DNA of 27,737 bases from a virus: IMG/VR virus record IMGVR_UViG_3300047370_000045, positions 1 through 27,737 of that record; one strand, written 5' to 3'. A model generated the notes under the pieces. That model ran no database searches. It worked only from the letters and a program-made list of their open reading frames with translations, and had not been told where the DNA came from. Each line of letters begins with the position of its first letter. Within the stretch, counting starts at the first letter, position 1. Positions 1 through 7,783 of the stretch are shown in pieces. A program made the position numbers and the translations under genes.

Positions 1-281
1 CTTCAGTATTGAGATCTGGTGATGTATCATTCATTGGTGATGGTTCGAATGTTAGTGTAGTTGTAGCTGATAAAAAGAATGCTACTTCTAACTCTTGGGA
101 TGCTACTTTGGGCACAACTGATAAAGTGTTTAAAGTAAATTTCAGGATTGATAATTTCAAAATGCTAGATGGGGATTATGTAGTTTCTATTTCTAAGAAA
201 AGAATCTCTAAGTTTGCTTCTAAGATGAATGACTTGACTTACTTCATCGCAGTTGAAGCTGACTCTACTTTTGACTTTTAA
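1..281 (+). CDS. 45: Sliding clamp gp45, C-terminal part (truncated by window edge)
   Basis: This is the C-terminal third of the DNA polymerase processivity clamp, a ring that encircles DNA and tethers the polymerase and, in T4, also late-transcription factors. The reading frame is open from the first complete codon at base 3 and runs to TAA at 279-281; the start lies outside the window, and the TTG at base 9 is an internal Leu codon. The end, with a KRISKF-type strand and the terminal segment YFIAVEADSTFDF, has the character of T4-like gp45. The clamp-loader genes follow directly, as in T4 and marine T4-like phages, which supports the call more than the short fragment alone. Confidence 0.87.
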   Translation, partial: SVLRSGDVSFIGDGSNVSVVVADKKNATSNSWDATLGTTDKVFKVNFRIDNFKMLDGDYVVSISKKRISKFASKMNDLTYFIAVEADSTFDF

Positions 282-302
282 TTTTACTGAGAGATTTATA
301 TT

Positions 303-1241
303 ATGGATGACCAATTTATTTGGGTCGAGAAATACAGACCTAAGACTATTGAGGAGTGTGTCCTTCCTGACAGTTTAAGGGATACATTCAAAGAGTTTGT
401 TGCTAGTGGGCAACTGCCGAACTTCCTGTTCTGTGGTACTGCTGGTGTCGGTAAAACTACTGTCGCCAAAGCACTATGCAACGAAGTCGGTGCTGAGTAT
501 CTGTTCATTAATGGTTCCGAAGAATCTGGCATTGATGTGATACGAACAAAAATCAAAAACTTTGCTTCGTCGGTTTCCCTGACTGACTCAAAGAAAATCG
601 TTATTCTTGATGAAGCTGATTATTTGAATCCGAACAGTACTCAGCCAGCACTGAGAGCATTTATCGAAGAGTTCTCTGGGAACTGCCGATTTATATTTAC
701 CTGTAATTTTAAGAATAGGATTATTGAGCCACTTCACTCTAGATGTGCTGTGGTTGAGTTTAGGACTGATGCTAAGGATAAACCAGCAGTTGCTACAGCT
801 TTCTATAAAAGAGTGGAGCATATTCTTAATACTGAGGGTGTGGACTTTGAGCAAAAAGCAGTTGTAGAAATTATACAAAAACATTATCCTGACTTCCGAA
901 GGGTGCTGAACGAACTTCAAAGATATTCAGTATCTGGTAAGATAGATAGTGGCATTATGATTAATGTCAGTGAAGAGTCCTGGAATAATCTCTTTACACT
1001 TCTAAAGGATAAGAACTTCAAAGAGGTTCGTAAATGGGTCACTAAAAATAGTGATATTGAAACAACCCAATTATTTTCTGATATATTTAATAATGCTAAT
1101 AACAAACTAGAATCTGCTTCAGTTCCACAAATGGTTCTGATTCTCGCAGATTATCAGTATAAAGCAGCATTTGTCGCTGACCATGAACTTAATAAAATGG
1201 CAGCACTTACAGAGATAATGGCTTCCTGTAAGTTTAAATAA
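303..1241 (+). CDS. 44: Clamp loader large subunit gp44 (AAA+ ATPase)
   Basis: ATPase subunit of the clamp loader, which with gp62 opens the gp45 ring and places it on primer-template junctions. The 312 residues are close to T4 gp44 (319). An N-terminal WVEKYRPKTIEE box is typical of clamp loaders. The P-loop GTAGVGKTT is at residues 45-53, Walker B LDEAD at 102-106 and the SRC arginine-finger motif at 146-148. The C-terminal part is the helical collar domain. The gene lies 21 bases after gp45 and its TAA overlaps the gp62 ATG (TAATG), so the two loader subunits should be translationally coupled. The ribosome site upstream of 303 is weak (gagaga). Confidence 0.96.
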   Translation: MDDQFIWVEKYRPKTIEECVLPDSLRDTFKEFVASGQLPNFLFCGTAGVGKTTVAKALCNEVGAEYLFINGSEESGIDVIRTKIKNFASSVSLTDSKKIVILDEADYLNPNSTQPALRAFIEEFSGNCRFIFTCNFKNRIIEPLHSRCAVVEFRTDAKDKPAVATAFYKRVEHILNTEGVDFEQKAVVEIIQKHYPDFRRVLNELQRYSVSGKIDSGIMINVSEESWNNLFTLLKDKNFKEVRKWVTKNSDIETTQLFSDIFNNANNKLESASVPQMVLILADYQYKAAFVADHELNKMAALTEIMASCKFK

Positions 1242-1624
1242 TGGCAAACCCTTTCCTTTATATTAACAACATAACTAACGACAAGAAGGATCTATTCCAG
1301 GATAATCCTCTTGCCGATAAGGATTATGTACCCTTTATTATTAATAGAGGTTTGAGTTATTTCCCTGACACAATAATGCAGTCCAACATGATGAACCAAT
1401 ATCATGATATCCCGAAGTCTTGGCAATACTATTTTTTACTAAATACTATTACAAAAGGCAAAAGGTTCTCGAAGTGGCATAAAAATGAGAAGCAAACCGA
1501 GTCTTTGAAACTGGTTATGGAATATTATGGATATTCTCCAGAAAAGGCTCGTCAGGTGATGGATATATTAACAACTGACCAGATGAGCATTATTGAACAA
1601 AAACTAAATAAAGGTGGTAAATAG
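1241..1624 (+). CDS. 62: Clamp loader small subunit gp62
   Basis: Small subunit of the clamp loader, assembling with gp44. It is identified by position (one-base overlap with gp44, followed by regA) and by family features: an N-terminal NPFLYINNI segment, the FIINRGLSYFPDTI motif around residues 30-45 and a C-terminal helical region rich in Lys and Glu. At 127 residues it is clearly shorter than T4 gp62 (187); I infer that the T4 C-terminal extension is missing, a trait I associate with marine T4-like phages. The stop TAG lies two bases before the first regA ATG, and the tail of this gene carries a purine-rich stretch (aaaggtgg) that can act as the regA ribosome site. Confidence 0.88.
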   Translation: MANPFLYINNITNDKKDLFQDNPLADKDYVPFIINRGLSYFPDTIMQSNMMNQYHDIPKSWQYYFLLNTITKGKRFSKWHKNEKQTESLKLVMEYYGYSPEKARQVMDILTTDQMSIIEQKLNKGGK

Positions 1625-1626
1625 AC

Positions 1627-2043
1627 ATGTCAGTTGAAATGATACATTACGATTGGACTGCGGAGAAGATGCTTGAAGTCACACTCCCAGAGCCAGATAA
1701 CTTTCTAAAAGTTAGAGAAACCCTAACTCGAATAGGAATATCTTCTCGCACAGAAAACAAACTATTTCAGTCTTGCCATATTTTACATAAACAAGGCAAG
1801 TATTTCATAGTACATTTTAAAGAACTTTTCGCATTAGATGGTAAAGAATCTAATATAGCTAATAACGATATTGAGCGAAGGAATACTATTGCTGTTCTGC
1901 TACAAGATTGGGAACTATTAAATATTGTAGATTCTAGTCAAGCTGAGCCAAAAGCATCCCTCTCTCAGATTAAGGTTTTATCCCATAAAGATAAATCTTC
2001 TTGGGAATTAGTACCTAAATATAATATTGGGAAAAAGAAATAA
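1627..2043 (+). CDS. regA: RegA translational repressor
   Basis: RNA-binding protein that shuts down translation of early phage mRNAs, including its own, by binding around initiator AUG codons. The block FLKVRETLTRIGI followed by QSCHILHKQGKY and VHFKELFALDGK is essentially the T4 RegA core. With the first ATG the protein has 138 residues against 122 in T4. The internal ATG at 1669 (MLEVTLPEPDNF) aligns with the T4 N-terminus and would give 124 residues, but its purine stretch (ggagaag) sits too close, while ATG 1627 has aaggtgg at a usable distance; I keep 1627 and mark the start as uncertain. The C-terminus is a short basic tail. Confidence 0.94.
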   Translation: MSVEMIHYDWTAEKMLEVTLPEPDNFLKVRETLTRIGISSRTENKLFQSCHILHKQGKYFIVHFKELFALDGKESNIANNDIERRNTIAVLLQDWELLNIVDSSQAEPKASLSQIKVLSHKDKSSWELVPKYNIGKKK

Positions 2044-2052
2044 GGAGAGTAA

Positions 2053-3306
2053 ATGGCTGACGCAAAGATTAGTGAACTTCCAGTATTAGCGACCCCAGAG
2101 TCCATTGATAAATTACTGATTGTTGACACTTCCGAATCTACTACAAAACATATTACATATGGAAATCTAGTATCTGCATTACAGGGTGCGAATGTGACAT
2201 TGGCATCACTAGGAGATGTAAATACTACTGGACTTTCTAATGGTCAGGTTTTAAAATACAACGCATCTGCTGGGGAATGGCAACCTGGATCCGATACAGC
2301 TGGTATCTTATATACAGATTTATCAGCCATCAATGCTTCAGCATCTGGTACTGGATCTTTGGCATTTAATAATGTCACAGGTGTATTTACTAATACTCCA
2401 CCTGACTTAACAGGATTTATTACAGCGTCTTCTACAGACACACTTACTAATAAGTCTGGAAATATTTCTATGTTCACTAATAATAGTGGATATATCACAG
2501 CATCTTCATCTGATACTCTTACTAATAAAGCTGGTAATGTTGATATGTTTACCAATAATGCTGGCTACCTAACTGGAACATCTACTGATACTTTAACAAA
2601 TAAAACTATTGATGCTGATGGTACTGGCAACTCTATTTCAAATATTGAAGATGCTAATATAAAAGCATCTGCTGCGATTGACGCAACTAAGATTGCTGAT
2701 GGAACTGTGACTAACACAGAGTTTCAACATATTAATAGTGTGACTGGAAATGTACAAACACAGATAAATGCGAAAGCAGATACTTCTTCGCTGGCAGCAT
2801 CGGCAACTACTGATACAACTAATGCTACTAATATAGCAAGTGGTACTTTAAACAAAGCTAGATTGCCTTCATCTATTGATGCAGATACTACTGGGAATGC
2901 TCTAACAGCAACCACTGCTACAACTGCTACTAACTCAACAAATTTACCATCTACAGCTTTAGGAGATAATCAGTCTTATGCTTTCCTATACTATTTCAAT
3001 GATTTAGCTGGTACAACTCCAGACTTTATTAATGTTGGAAATACTGTATCTGGTGACAAACTTTGGTATCATACTGGAACTATAAGCACAAGTGACTTGG
3101 GTCCAGGATATACAAGCAATTATTCGCCACCCAATACTGCTTCAGGTTTAAACCCTGGAGACGCAGGTGGTTTGAACAGCTGGGCACAAATAGATTCTAC
3201 AGGTAATAGCACTTGGAGAAATATGGGTCCACAGCAAGCAACATCGTACGATCCTGCAGGAGCTGACTGGTACAAAGTGCCAGCATTATTCGTGAGGGTC
3301 TCGTAA
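2053..3306 (+). CDS. Tail-fibre-like structural protein
   Basis: A 417-residue protein, very rich in Thr, Ser, Asn and Gly, with fibre features. The N-terminus (MADAKISELPVL, then D.LLIVDTSE) is a short module shared with the gene at 26346. Residues 50-80 contain TTGLSNGQVLKYNASAGEW, a common phage fibre motif. Two exact-length 25-residue repeats and a partial third follow (124-184, motif DTLTNK). Then come a fibre segment of the form INSVTGNVQTQINAKAD and a Trp-rich C-terminal part with WRNMGPQ and a final FVRVS, plausible as a receptor-binding or virion-attachment tip. A clear ribosome site (aaggagag) precedes ATG 2053. It sits between regA and hsp20, an odd place for a structural gene. Whether it is a long fibre, whisker or head fibre cannot be told. 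Confidence 0.75.
   Translation: MADAKISELPVLATPESIDKLLIVDTSESTTKHITYGNLVSALQGANVTLASLGDVNTTGLSNGQVLKYNASAGEWQPGSDTAGILYTDLSAINASASGTGSLAFNNVTGVFTNTPPDLTGFITASSTDTLTNKSGNISMFTNNSGYITASSSDTLTNKAGNVDMFTNNAGYLTGTSTDTLTNKTIDADGTGNSISNIEDANIKASAAIDATKIADGTVTNTEFQHINSVTGNVQTQINAKADTSSLAASATTDTTNATNIASGTLNKARLPSSIDADTTGNALTATTATTATNSTNLPSTALGDNQSYAFLYYFNDLAGTTPDFINVGNTVSGDKLWYHTGTISTSDLGPGYTSNYSPPNTASGLNPGDAGGLNSWAQIDSTGNSTWRNMGPQQATSYDPAGADWYKVPALFVRVS
2422..2604 (+). repeat. In-frame 75-base tandem repeat in fibre gene
   Basis: Units at 2422-2496 and 2497-2571, with a partial third at 2572-2604, encode 25-residue repeats starting TASSTDTLTNK, TASSSDTLTNK and TGTSTDTLTNK. The DNA copies have diverged at many third positions, so the repeat is maintained at protein level rather than being a fresh duplication. 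Confidence 0.85.
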
Positions 3307-3325
3307 AATAATTTATATAAAGGAC

Positions 3326-3357
3326 TTGAAATTTTTGTAATGATACCTATATATAAT
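3326..3357 (+). promoter_or_regulatory. Probable promoter for hsp20
   Basis: TTGAAA at 3326-3331 is followed by the AT run tatatataat; possible -10 hexamers are TATATA at 3348 or 3350 (16-18 base spacing) or TATAAT at 3352-3357 (20 bases, long). It lies in the 110-base gap between the fibre gene and hsp20, about 60 bases before the hsp20 ATG. It differs from the TAGAAT-type promoters elsewhere in the window. Confidence 0.5.
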
Positions 3358-3416
3358 GTAGAGAGAATGCCATAATGGGTTCTCGTAAATTAAACTCGCT
3401 TCATAAGGAGGAAAAT

Positions 3417-3842
3417 ATGACGCATTATAATCTATGGAGGGACAGCAGACTTGCTCCCTTTTCAATCGGCTTCGACAATTTATTCGATACATTCGATAGA
3501 GTCGGAGAAATCCACAAACAAGAAACTTATCCACCATACAATATCAAAAGACTCAGCGATGAGAAGTTTGCTATTGAAATGGCTGTGGCTGGGTTTTCTA
3601 AAAAAGATATTACAGTTGAACATCAGGAGAACACTTTGACTATTAAGTCGGTGCCTTCTGAAGAAACAACTGAAGAAGAATATGTACATAGAGGTATCTC
3701 TAAGAGAAACTTTGCTCGTACATTTACAGTTGCTGATGATGTTATAGTCAAAGGTGGCACTCTAAAAGATGGAATGCTTTCCGTCGAACTCGAAAGGATT
3801 ATTCCTGAAGAGAAGAAACTTAAAGTCATCGACATTAAGTAA
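3417..3842 (+). CDS. Hsp20 / small heat shock protein
   Basis: IbpA-like small heat shock protein, an ATP-independent holdase that binds unfolding proteins; T4-like marine phages commonly carry one. The 141 residues contain an alpha-crystallin domain from about residue 35 (YNIKRLSDEKFAIEMAVAGF, then KKDITVEHQENTLTIK) to the conserved end LKDGMLSVELER around 125, followed by a short C-terminal tail. I chose ATG 3417 because a perfect AAGGAGG (3405-3411) lies six bases upstream; an in-frame ATG at 3375 would add 14 residues but has no such site. Its own promoter upstream and a strong hairpin just after the stop suggest an independently controlled unit, plausible for a protein needed in quantity during assembly. 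Confidence 0.92.
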   Translation: MTHYNLWRDSRLAPFSIGFDNLFDTFDRVGEIHKQETYPPYNIKRLSDEKFAIEMAVAGFSKKDITVEHQENTLTIKSVPSEETTEEEYVHRGISKRNFARTFTVADDVIVKGGTLKDGMLSVELERIIPEEKKLKVIDIK

Positions 3843-3852
3843 TTAACCAAGA

Positions 3853-3874
3853 CTCCCCAGCCGATGCTGGGGAG
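3853..3874 (+). terminator. Strong hairpin after hsp20
   Basis: Perfect 9-base stem CTCCCCAGC / GCTGGGGAG around a CGAT loop, starting 11 bases after the hsp20 stop. It is followed by caccacttt rather than a clean T-run, so it may be an inefficient terminator or an mRNA 3'-end stabiliser for hsp20. Confidence 0.6.
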
Positions 3875-3899
3875 CACCACTTTAATATGGAGATATATT

Positions 3900-4214
3900 A
3901 TGAAAGATGAAAATATCAAATTGTTTATGATGAACTCAGGTGAGATTATCGTAGCAGAAATAGTCGACTTCGGTGTTGAGCAATATGAATGTAAAGTTCC
4001 AAGTATGCTAGTCACCGATAACCCTAATGACCAAGGAAAATCACAAGTAGGATTAGCACCTTATTGCCCATATGGCGATCCAGCTAATTCTATCATATTT
4101 TACAAAACAGCTATACAGTCTGTTGTAATTCCAACCCAACAATTAAAAGACGAATATAAGAGAATATGGGGAAGTCCTAGTATTATGACTCCCGAAAAAA
4201 AATTAATTGTATAA
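3900..4214 (+). CDS. Conserved small protein, possibly Sm/LSm-like
   Basis: A 104-residue protein next to the DNA polymerase gene; proteins of this look occur in other marine T4-like phages. The opening IKLFMMNSGEIIVAEIVDF, then YECKVPSML and later NSIIFYKTAIQSVVIP, gives a strand pattern like the small beta-barrel of Sm/Hfq-type RNA-binding proteins. This is pattern resemblance only. ATG 3900 is preferred (gagatatatt upstream); the in-frame ATG at 3864 lies inside the hsp20 terminator hairpin and is unlikely to be used. An RNA-binding role next to RegA and the polymerase would fit, but is not shown. Confidence 0.6.
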   Translation: MKDENIKLFMMNSGEIIVAEIVDFGVEQYECKVPSMLVTDNPNDQGKSQVGLAPYCPYGDPANSIIFYKTAIQSVVIPTQQLKDEYKRIWGSPSIMTPEKKLIV

Positions 4215-4215
4215 C

Positions 4216-4244
4216 TTTACTTTTAAACAAATCTAGAGTAGAGT
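4216..4244 (+). promoter_or_regulatory. Promoter of gene 43
   Basis: TTTACT at 4216-4221, 17 bases, TAGAGT at 4239-4244. Only seven bases separate the -10 from the gp43 ATG (4252), so the transcript should begin at or next to the start codon. No ribosome-binding sequence is present in between. One of five closely related sites in the window. Confidence 0.72.
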
Positions 4245-4251
4245 TGTATTA

Positions 4252-6735
4252 ATGAAGTTTTATACAAATGTTCATCCCCATGGTAATCAGCTTCTAGTCA
4301 GATATATTTCTGGCACGAAGCGAAAAGCCGAGAAGATACCTTTCAAACCCAGTGTATGGGTCACAAAAGGTAAAGGCGAAACACCATACAAAACTCTTAA
4401 AGGGCATCCTGCTTATAAAATCCAACAAGGATCTATAAAGGATGCTAAAGACTTTGTACACCGATACAATGATGTTATGGAAGTACATGGTCAAACTCAG
4501 TGGCATTACCAATATATGCATGATGAGTTTAAGGATGATATTGAATGGGATAAAGAACTTATTAAGATTTGGTCAATAGATATTGAGACTGAAACTGAAG
4601 AAGGATTCCCTAATATTGAACGAGCCAACGAGAAACTTCTACTAATTACTTTACAAGATAATCATTCAAAAGAGATTATTACTTTCGGCACTAAAGAATA
4701 TACAGGTGACGAAAAGCAACATAATAACTGGCGATATGTATATTGTCGTGATGAAAAGATTTTATTTCACAAGTTCCTAGATTACTGGATTGAAAATTAT
4801 CCTGATGTAATTACAGGTTGGAACTCTCAGTTTTTTGACCTCGCATATTTATGGCGAAGAATGTGTCATGTAATTGGCGAAGACCATGCTCGTAGATTGT
4901 CTCCTTGGAAAATTGTACATGAACGAGAGATATTCGTAAAAGGTAATAAAGAGTTCGCCATAGCAATCGCAGGTATTGCTCAACTTGATTATCTTGACCT
5001 CTATAAAAAATATACTTACACAGCACAAGAATCTTATCGTCTAGATAATATTGCCTTCGTTGAACTTGGTCAAAAGAAACTTGACCATAGTGAGTACGCA
5101 ACATTCTCAGAGTTCTATAGAAATGATTGGAATAAATTTGTTGATTATAATGTTATTGATACAGTATTAGTTGACAGGCTAGAAGATAAAATGAAGCTGA
5201 TTGAACTTCAGCTTACTATGGCATATAATGCTAAGATTAATTATGATGATGTATTTTCTCAGGTTCGTATGTGGGATATGATTGTTCACAATTATCTGAT
5301 GAAAGTAAATGTGGTAATACCACCGAAATCTAATGAAGATAAAAAGACTAAGTTTGAAGGAGCATTCGTAAAAGAGCCATTGATTGGTTTACATAAATGG
5401 GTTGCTTCATTTGACTTGAACTCGCTGTATCCCCATTTAATTATGCAATATAATATATCTCCCGAAACTCTACAACCTGAGTCTGTAGAAAAAGGAGTTG
5501 AGCATTATCTTAAAAACCCTGCCATAGATTCGGAGTTTGCTGTTGCTGCCAATGGCTCTCAATATAGAAAAGATTTCAGAGGTGTATTCCCTAGTATTAT
5601 GGAAGACTTCTATAATCAAAGGAAGATCGCTAAGAAAGAGATGCTTCAAGCACAGCAATTATATGAGGATGAGAAAGATACTCGTCAGCTAAAAGTTATA
5701 TCAAGTAAGAATAATTATCAGATGGGTTTGAAGATTGCTCTTAACTCAGCTTATGGTGCACTTGGTAATCAATACTTCAGATACTTTAATTTAAAAATGG
5801 CTGAAGCTATTACTACTTCTGGTCAATTATCTATTCGTTGGATACACGATAGAATGAATGAATATCTCAACAAGATAATCGGTACAGAAAACGAAGATTA
5901 TATTATCGCTGTTGATACAGATTCTATATATGTGACATTCGAAAAACTTGTAGATAAAGTTATGGGAGATAAACAATCTGACATAAATAAAACCATCAAG
6001 TTCCTAGACACTATATGTAATGATAAATTTATGCCATATATAAATGAACAATATTCTGAACTGGCTAATAGGCAAAATGCCTTTGCTAACAAGATGGTTA
6101 TGGAAAGAGAAGTTCTAGCTGATAAAGGTTTATGGACTGCGAAAAAAAGGTATGTTCTTTCAGTGTATAATTCTGAAGGTGTGTCCTATAAAAAACCTAA
6201 GATGAAAATTATGGGACTAGAGATGATTAAATCTTCTACTCCCTATGCTGTTCGTGAACTTCTAAAGGGTGTGATACCAGTTATCCTACATGGCGATAAT
6301 AATGAACTCTTCAAATATATTGAAGAGACTAGAAACTATTTCAACTCTTTACCTATTGAAGAGATTTCCTTCCCTAGATCTGTAAATGGTCTCAGCAACT
6401 ATAAAGATTCTATGAGCATATATAGGAAAGCAACTCCTATTCATGTCAGAGGTGCTTTACTTTATAATCATTATTTGAAAGAAAAGAACATAGACCTAAG
6501 ATACAATGATATTAAAGAGGGTGAGAAAATTAAATTCGTTTACTTGAAAAAACCTAATGTCATCAGGGAGAATGTTATATCCTTCCTAGATGTTGTTCCT
6601 AAAGAGTTCGGCATACATGATTATGCTGATTATGACTTGATGTTTGAAAAGGTATTCTTAGATCCAGTCGATATCATGATACAATCACTTGGATGGAAAG
6701 TAAAGCAAACAGCCAGTCTTGAGGATTTCTTTTAA
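4252..6735 (+). CDS. 43: DNA polymerase gp43 (family B, with 3'-5' exonuclease)
   Basis: Replicative polymerase of the phage. Of the 827 residues (T4: 898), the exonuclease domain comes first with DIE at 110-112 and the later YNVIDTVLVDRL motif. Polymerase motif A, DLNSLYPHLI, starts at D388; motif B, KIALNSAYG, spans about 494-502; motif C, VDTDS, has the metal-binding D555 and D557. All catalytic residues expected of family B enzymes are present, so it should be active in both synthesis and proofreading. The C-terminus ASLEDFF is the counterpart of the T4 gp43 tail that inserts into the gp45 clamp; the same tail recurs on two downstream modification enzymes. Transcription probably starts at the ATG itself (promoter 4216-4244). 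Confidence 0.98.
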   Translation: MKFYTNVHPHGNQLLVRYISGTKRKAEKIPFKPSVWVTKGKGETPYKTLKGHPAYKIQQGSIKDAKDFVHRYNDVMEVHGQTQWHYQYMHDEFKDDIEWDKELIKIWSIDIETETEEGFPNIERANEKLLLITLQDNHSKEIITFGTKEYTGDEKQHNNWRYVYCRDEKILFHKFLDYWIENYPDVITGWNSQFFDLAYLWRRMCHVIGEDHARRLSPWKIVHEREIFVKGNKEFAIAIAGIAQLDYLDLYKKYTYTAQESYRLDNIAFVELGQKKLDHSEYATFSEFYRNDWNKFVDYNVIDTVLVDRLEDKMKLIELQLTMAYNAKINYDDVFSQVRMWDMIVHNYLMKVNVVIPPKSNEDKKTKFEGAFVKEPLIGLHKWVASFDLNSLYPHLIMQYNISPETLQPESVEKGVEHYLKNPAIDSEFAVAANGSQYRKDFRGVFPSIMEDFYNQRKIAKKEMLQAQQLYEDEKDTRQLKVISSKNNYQMGLKIALNSAYGALGNQYFRYFNLKMAEAITTSGQLSIRWIHDRMNEYLNKIIGTENEDYIIAVDTDSIYVTFEKLVDKVMGDKQSDINKTIKFLDTICNDKFMPYINEQYSELANRQNAFANKMVMEREVLADKGLWTAKKRYVLSVYNSEGVSYKKPKMKIMGLEMIKSSTPYAVRELLKGVIPVILHGDNNELFKYIEETRNYFNSLPIEEISFPRSVNGLSNYKDSMSIYRKATPIHVRGALLYNHYLKEKNIDLRYNDIKEGEKIKFVYLKKPNVIRENVISFLDVVPKEFGIHDYADYDLMFEKVFLDPVDIMIQSLGWKVKQTASLEDFF

Positions 6736-6755
6736 ATTCAAAGACTTAGCAGAGG

Positions 6756-6784
6756 TTTACTTTTAAGTTTTTTAAGAGTAGAAT
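6756..6784 (+). promoter_or_regulatory. Promoter of the envelope/uvsX unit
   Basis: TTTACT at 6756-6761, 17 bases, TAGAAT at 6779-6784, immediately after gp43. The -10 overlaps the first possible ATG (6783) and ends seven bases before ATG 6792, again predicting a leaderless message. It probably drives the envelope proteins and uvsX. Confidence 0.75.
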
Positions 6785-6791
6785 GATGATA

Positions 6792-7091
6792 ATGAATAAA
6801 GTAATAGCTATATTGATGATGCTTGGAGTCACTATGTGTTCTCCTCCAGCCTATACTGCACCTTTGACTAAGGTTGTAGCATATGGTCCAAACTGTACTA
6901 CAGAGACGACTCAGGTTGTCCAAAATGGTATTATAGTTAAGGAGATAACTACTAGAACATGTAAGGAAGAAACTAAGCAGGGAAAACAAAAGTTTGACCC
7001 AGATGCTAACGCAACTGATGCCCTATTATATGAGGGTGCTCAGTTATTAATGTATTCTGTATTCGTGAAGCTAATTACGGAAATGAACTAG
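6792..7091 (+). CDS. Small exported protein with signal peptide
   Basis: A 99-residue protein beginning MNKVIAILMMLGVTMC: a basic residue, a hydrophobic core and a probable signal peptidase cut after AYTA, near residue 23. A weaker reading is a lipoprotein, with the Cys in VTMC as the lipid anchor. The mature part has two Cys (NCTTETT and RTCKEE) around a VVQNGIIVKEIT strand, which could form a disulfide in the periplasm, and a C-terminal hydrophobic helix (LLMYSVFVKLI). I chose ATG 6792 over 6783 because the -10 element overlaps 6783 and the signal peptide reads cleanly from 6792. It is followed by a tiny membrane protein and a lipoprotein, so the three form an envelope cassette. Function unknown. 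Confidence 0.68.
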   Translation: MNKVIAILMMLGVTMCSPPAYTAPLTKVVAYGPNCTTETTQVVQNGIIVKEITTRTCKEETKQGKQKFDPDANATDALLYEGAQLLMYSVFVKLITEMN

Positions 7092-7105
7092 GAGATAACT
7101 ATATT

Positions 7106-7225
7106 ATGAAATATATTATTGGAGTTGCTATCGGGATTGGGATTACTTACTTCTATCCTGAAATGGCAAATAACATAATTGAAATCGTGAAGGAGGTTTA
7201 TAATGTCATCATTTCAAAATTTTAA
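7106..7225 (+). CDS. 39-residue membrane peptide
   Basis: Short ORF that begins MKYIIGVAIGIGITYFYPEM: a single hydrophobic, glycine-rich membrane segment at residues 3-17 followed by a short amphipathic tail (NNIIEIVKEVYNVIISKF). The ribosome site GGAG (7091-7094) overlaps the stop of the preceding gene and lies at a good distance from ATG 7106. Its last 23 bases overlap the start of the lipoprotein gene in another frame, and the lipoprotein's ribosome site (aaggaggt) lies inside it, typical of coupled phage genes. Role unknown; position suggests it works with the exported protein and the lipoprotein in the inner membrane. Confidence 0.6.
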   Translation: MKYIIGVAIGIGITYFYPEMANNIIEIVKEVYNVIISKF

Positions 7226-7766
7226 AATCTTACTAATCTCAGGTATGCTGGTATTTTTGGCAGCATGTTCTACTACTAAGATTGCCACTGAAGCAAATCG
7301 TGATGGTGTTCTTAATAAAGTGCCGACTTGGTACTTAGACGCAGAAGTAGAAAAAGGATTAATTAGAAACAGGGATGCCGAAGAATTTATTTATGGTGTC
7401 GGCTCTTCAGTTTCTTACGATCTTCAGTTTGCTCTTGATAAAGCTACTACTATCGCAAAGTCGGATTTAGCTGACCAAGTGAATGGCAGGATTACTCAAA
7501 ATGAGAGTATATATAAAGAAGAAGGATCTGGTGAAGGTGAAGACTTAATGGTTGAAAGATCTACAAGTCAAACTAACAACATAATCACTCCTACTTCTCT
7601 TCCTGGATATGAAGAGTGGAACAAAGATGTATTCATTACAGCTGATGGGTTGTATCGAGTATATGTCGGATTGAAATGGTCTGAAACAAATAATAGGTTG
7701 GCACCTAACATTAAGATGCAAAAGTTAGAGCCAGTAGAATCTAAACCTATTGACGCATCTATTTAA
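7203..7766 (+). CDS. LPP20-like lipoprotein
   Basis: A 187-residue predicted lipoprotein. The N-terminus has a hydrophobic stretch ending in LAAC (Cys near residue 22), a good lipobox for lipidation and membrane anchoring. The mature part has the layout of LPP20-family lipoproteins: VPTWYLDAE, then FIYGVGSSVSYDLQFALDKA with many Ala residues, and a later strand LYRVYVGLKW. A strong ribosome site aaggaggt precedes ATG 7203. Phage-encoded lipoproteins often act at the host surface, for example in superinfection exclusion, but nothing in the sequence proves that. Unusual neighbour for polymerase and recombinase genes; grouped with two other envelope proteins. Confidence 0.72.
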   Translation: MSSFQNFKILLISGMLVFLAACSTTKIATEANRDGVLNKVPTWYLDAEVEKGLIRNRDAEEFIYGVGSSVSYDLQFALDKATTIAKSDLADQVNGRITQNESIYKEEGSGEGEDLMVERSTSQTNNIITPTSLPGYEEWNKDVFITADGLYRVYVGLKWSETNNRLAPNIKMQKLEPVESKPIDASI

Positions 7767-7783
7767 CTAAAGGAGAAAATTAT

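Noticed and set aside
271-300. TTGACT and TTTATA before gp44 as a promoter
   Set aside because: The putative -35 lies inside the coding end of gp45 and the -10 is poor; does not fit the TAGAAT family seen elsewhere.
296-1105. Antisense ORFs opposite gp44 (and others opposite gp43, UvsX, the polyprotein)
   Set aside because: They lie fully across well-supported genes, have no ribosome sites or family motifs and no + strand gap to serve; they are shadows of sense coding.
3375-3416. Upstream ATG for the Hsp20 gene adding 14 residues
   Set aside because: A perfect AAGGAGG lies six bases before ATG 3417 and inside the extension; the extra residues do not resemble any Hsp20 N-terminus.
3864-3899. 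Upstream ATG for the Sm-like gene
   Set aside because: It sits in the loop of the hsp20 hairpin and has no ribosome site.
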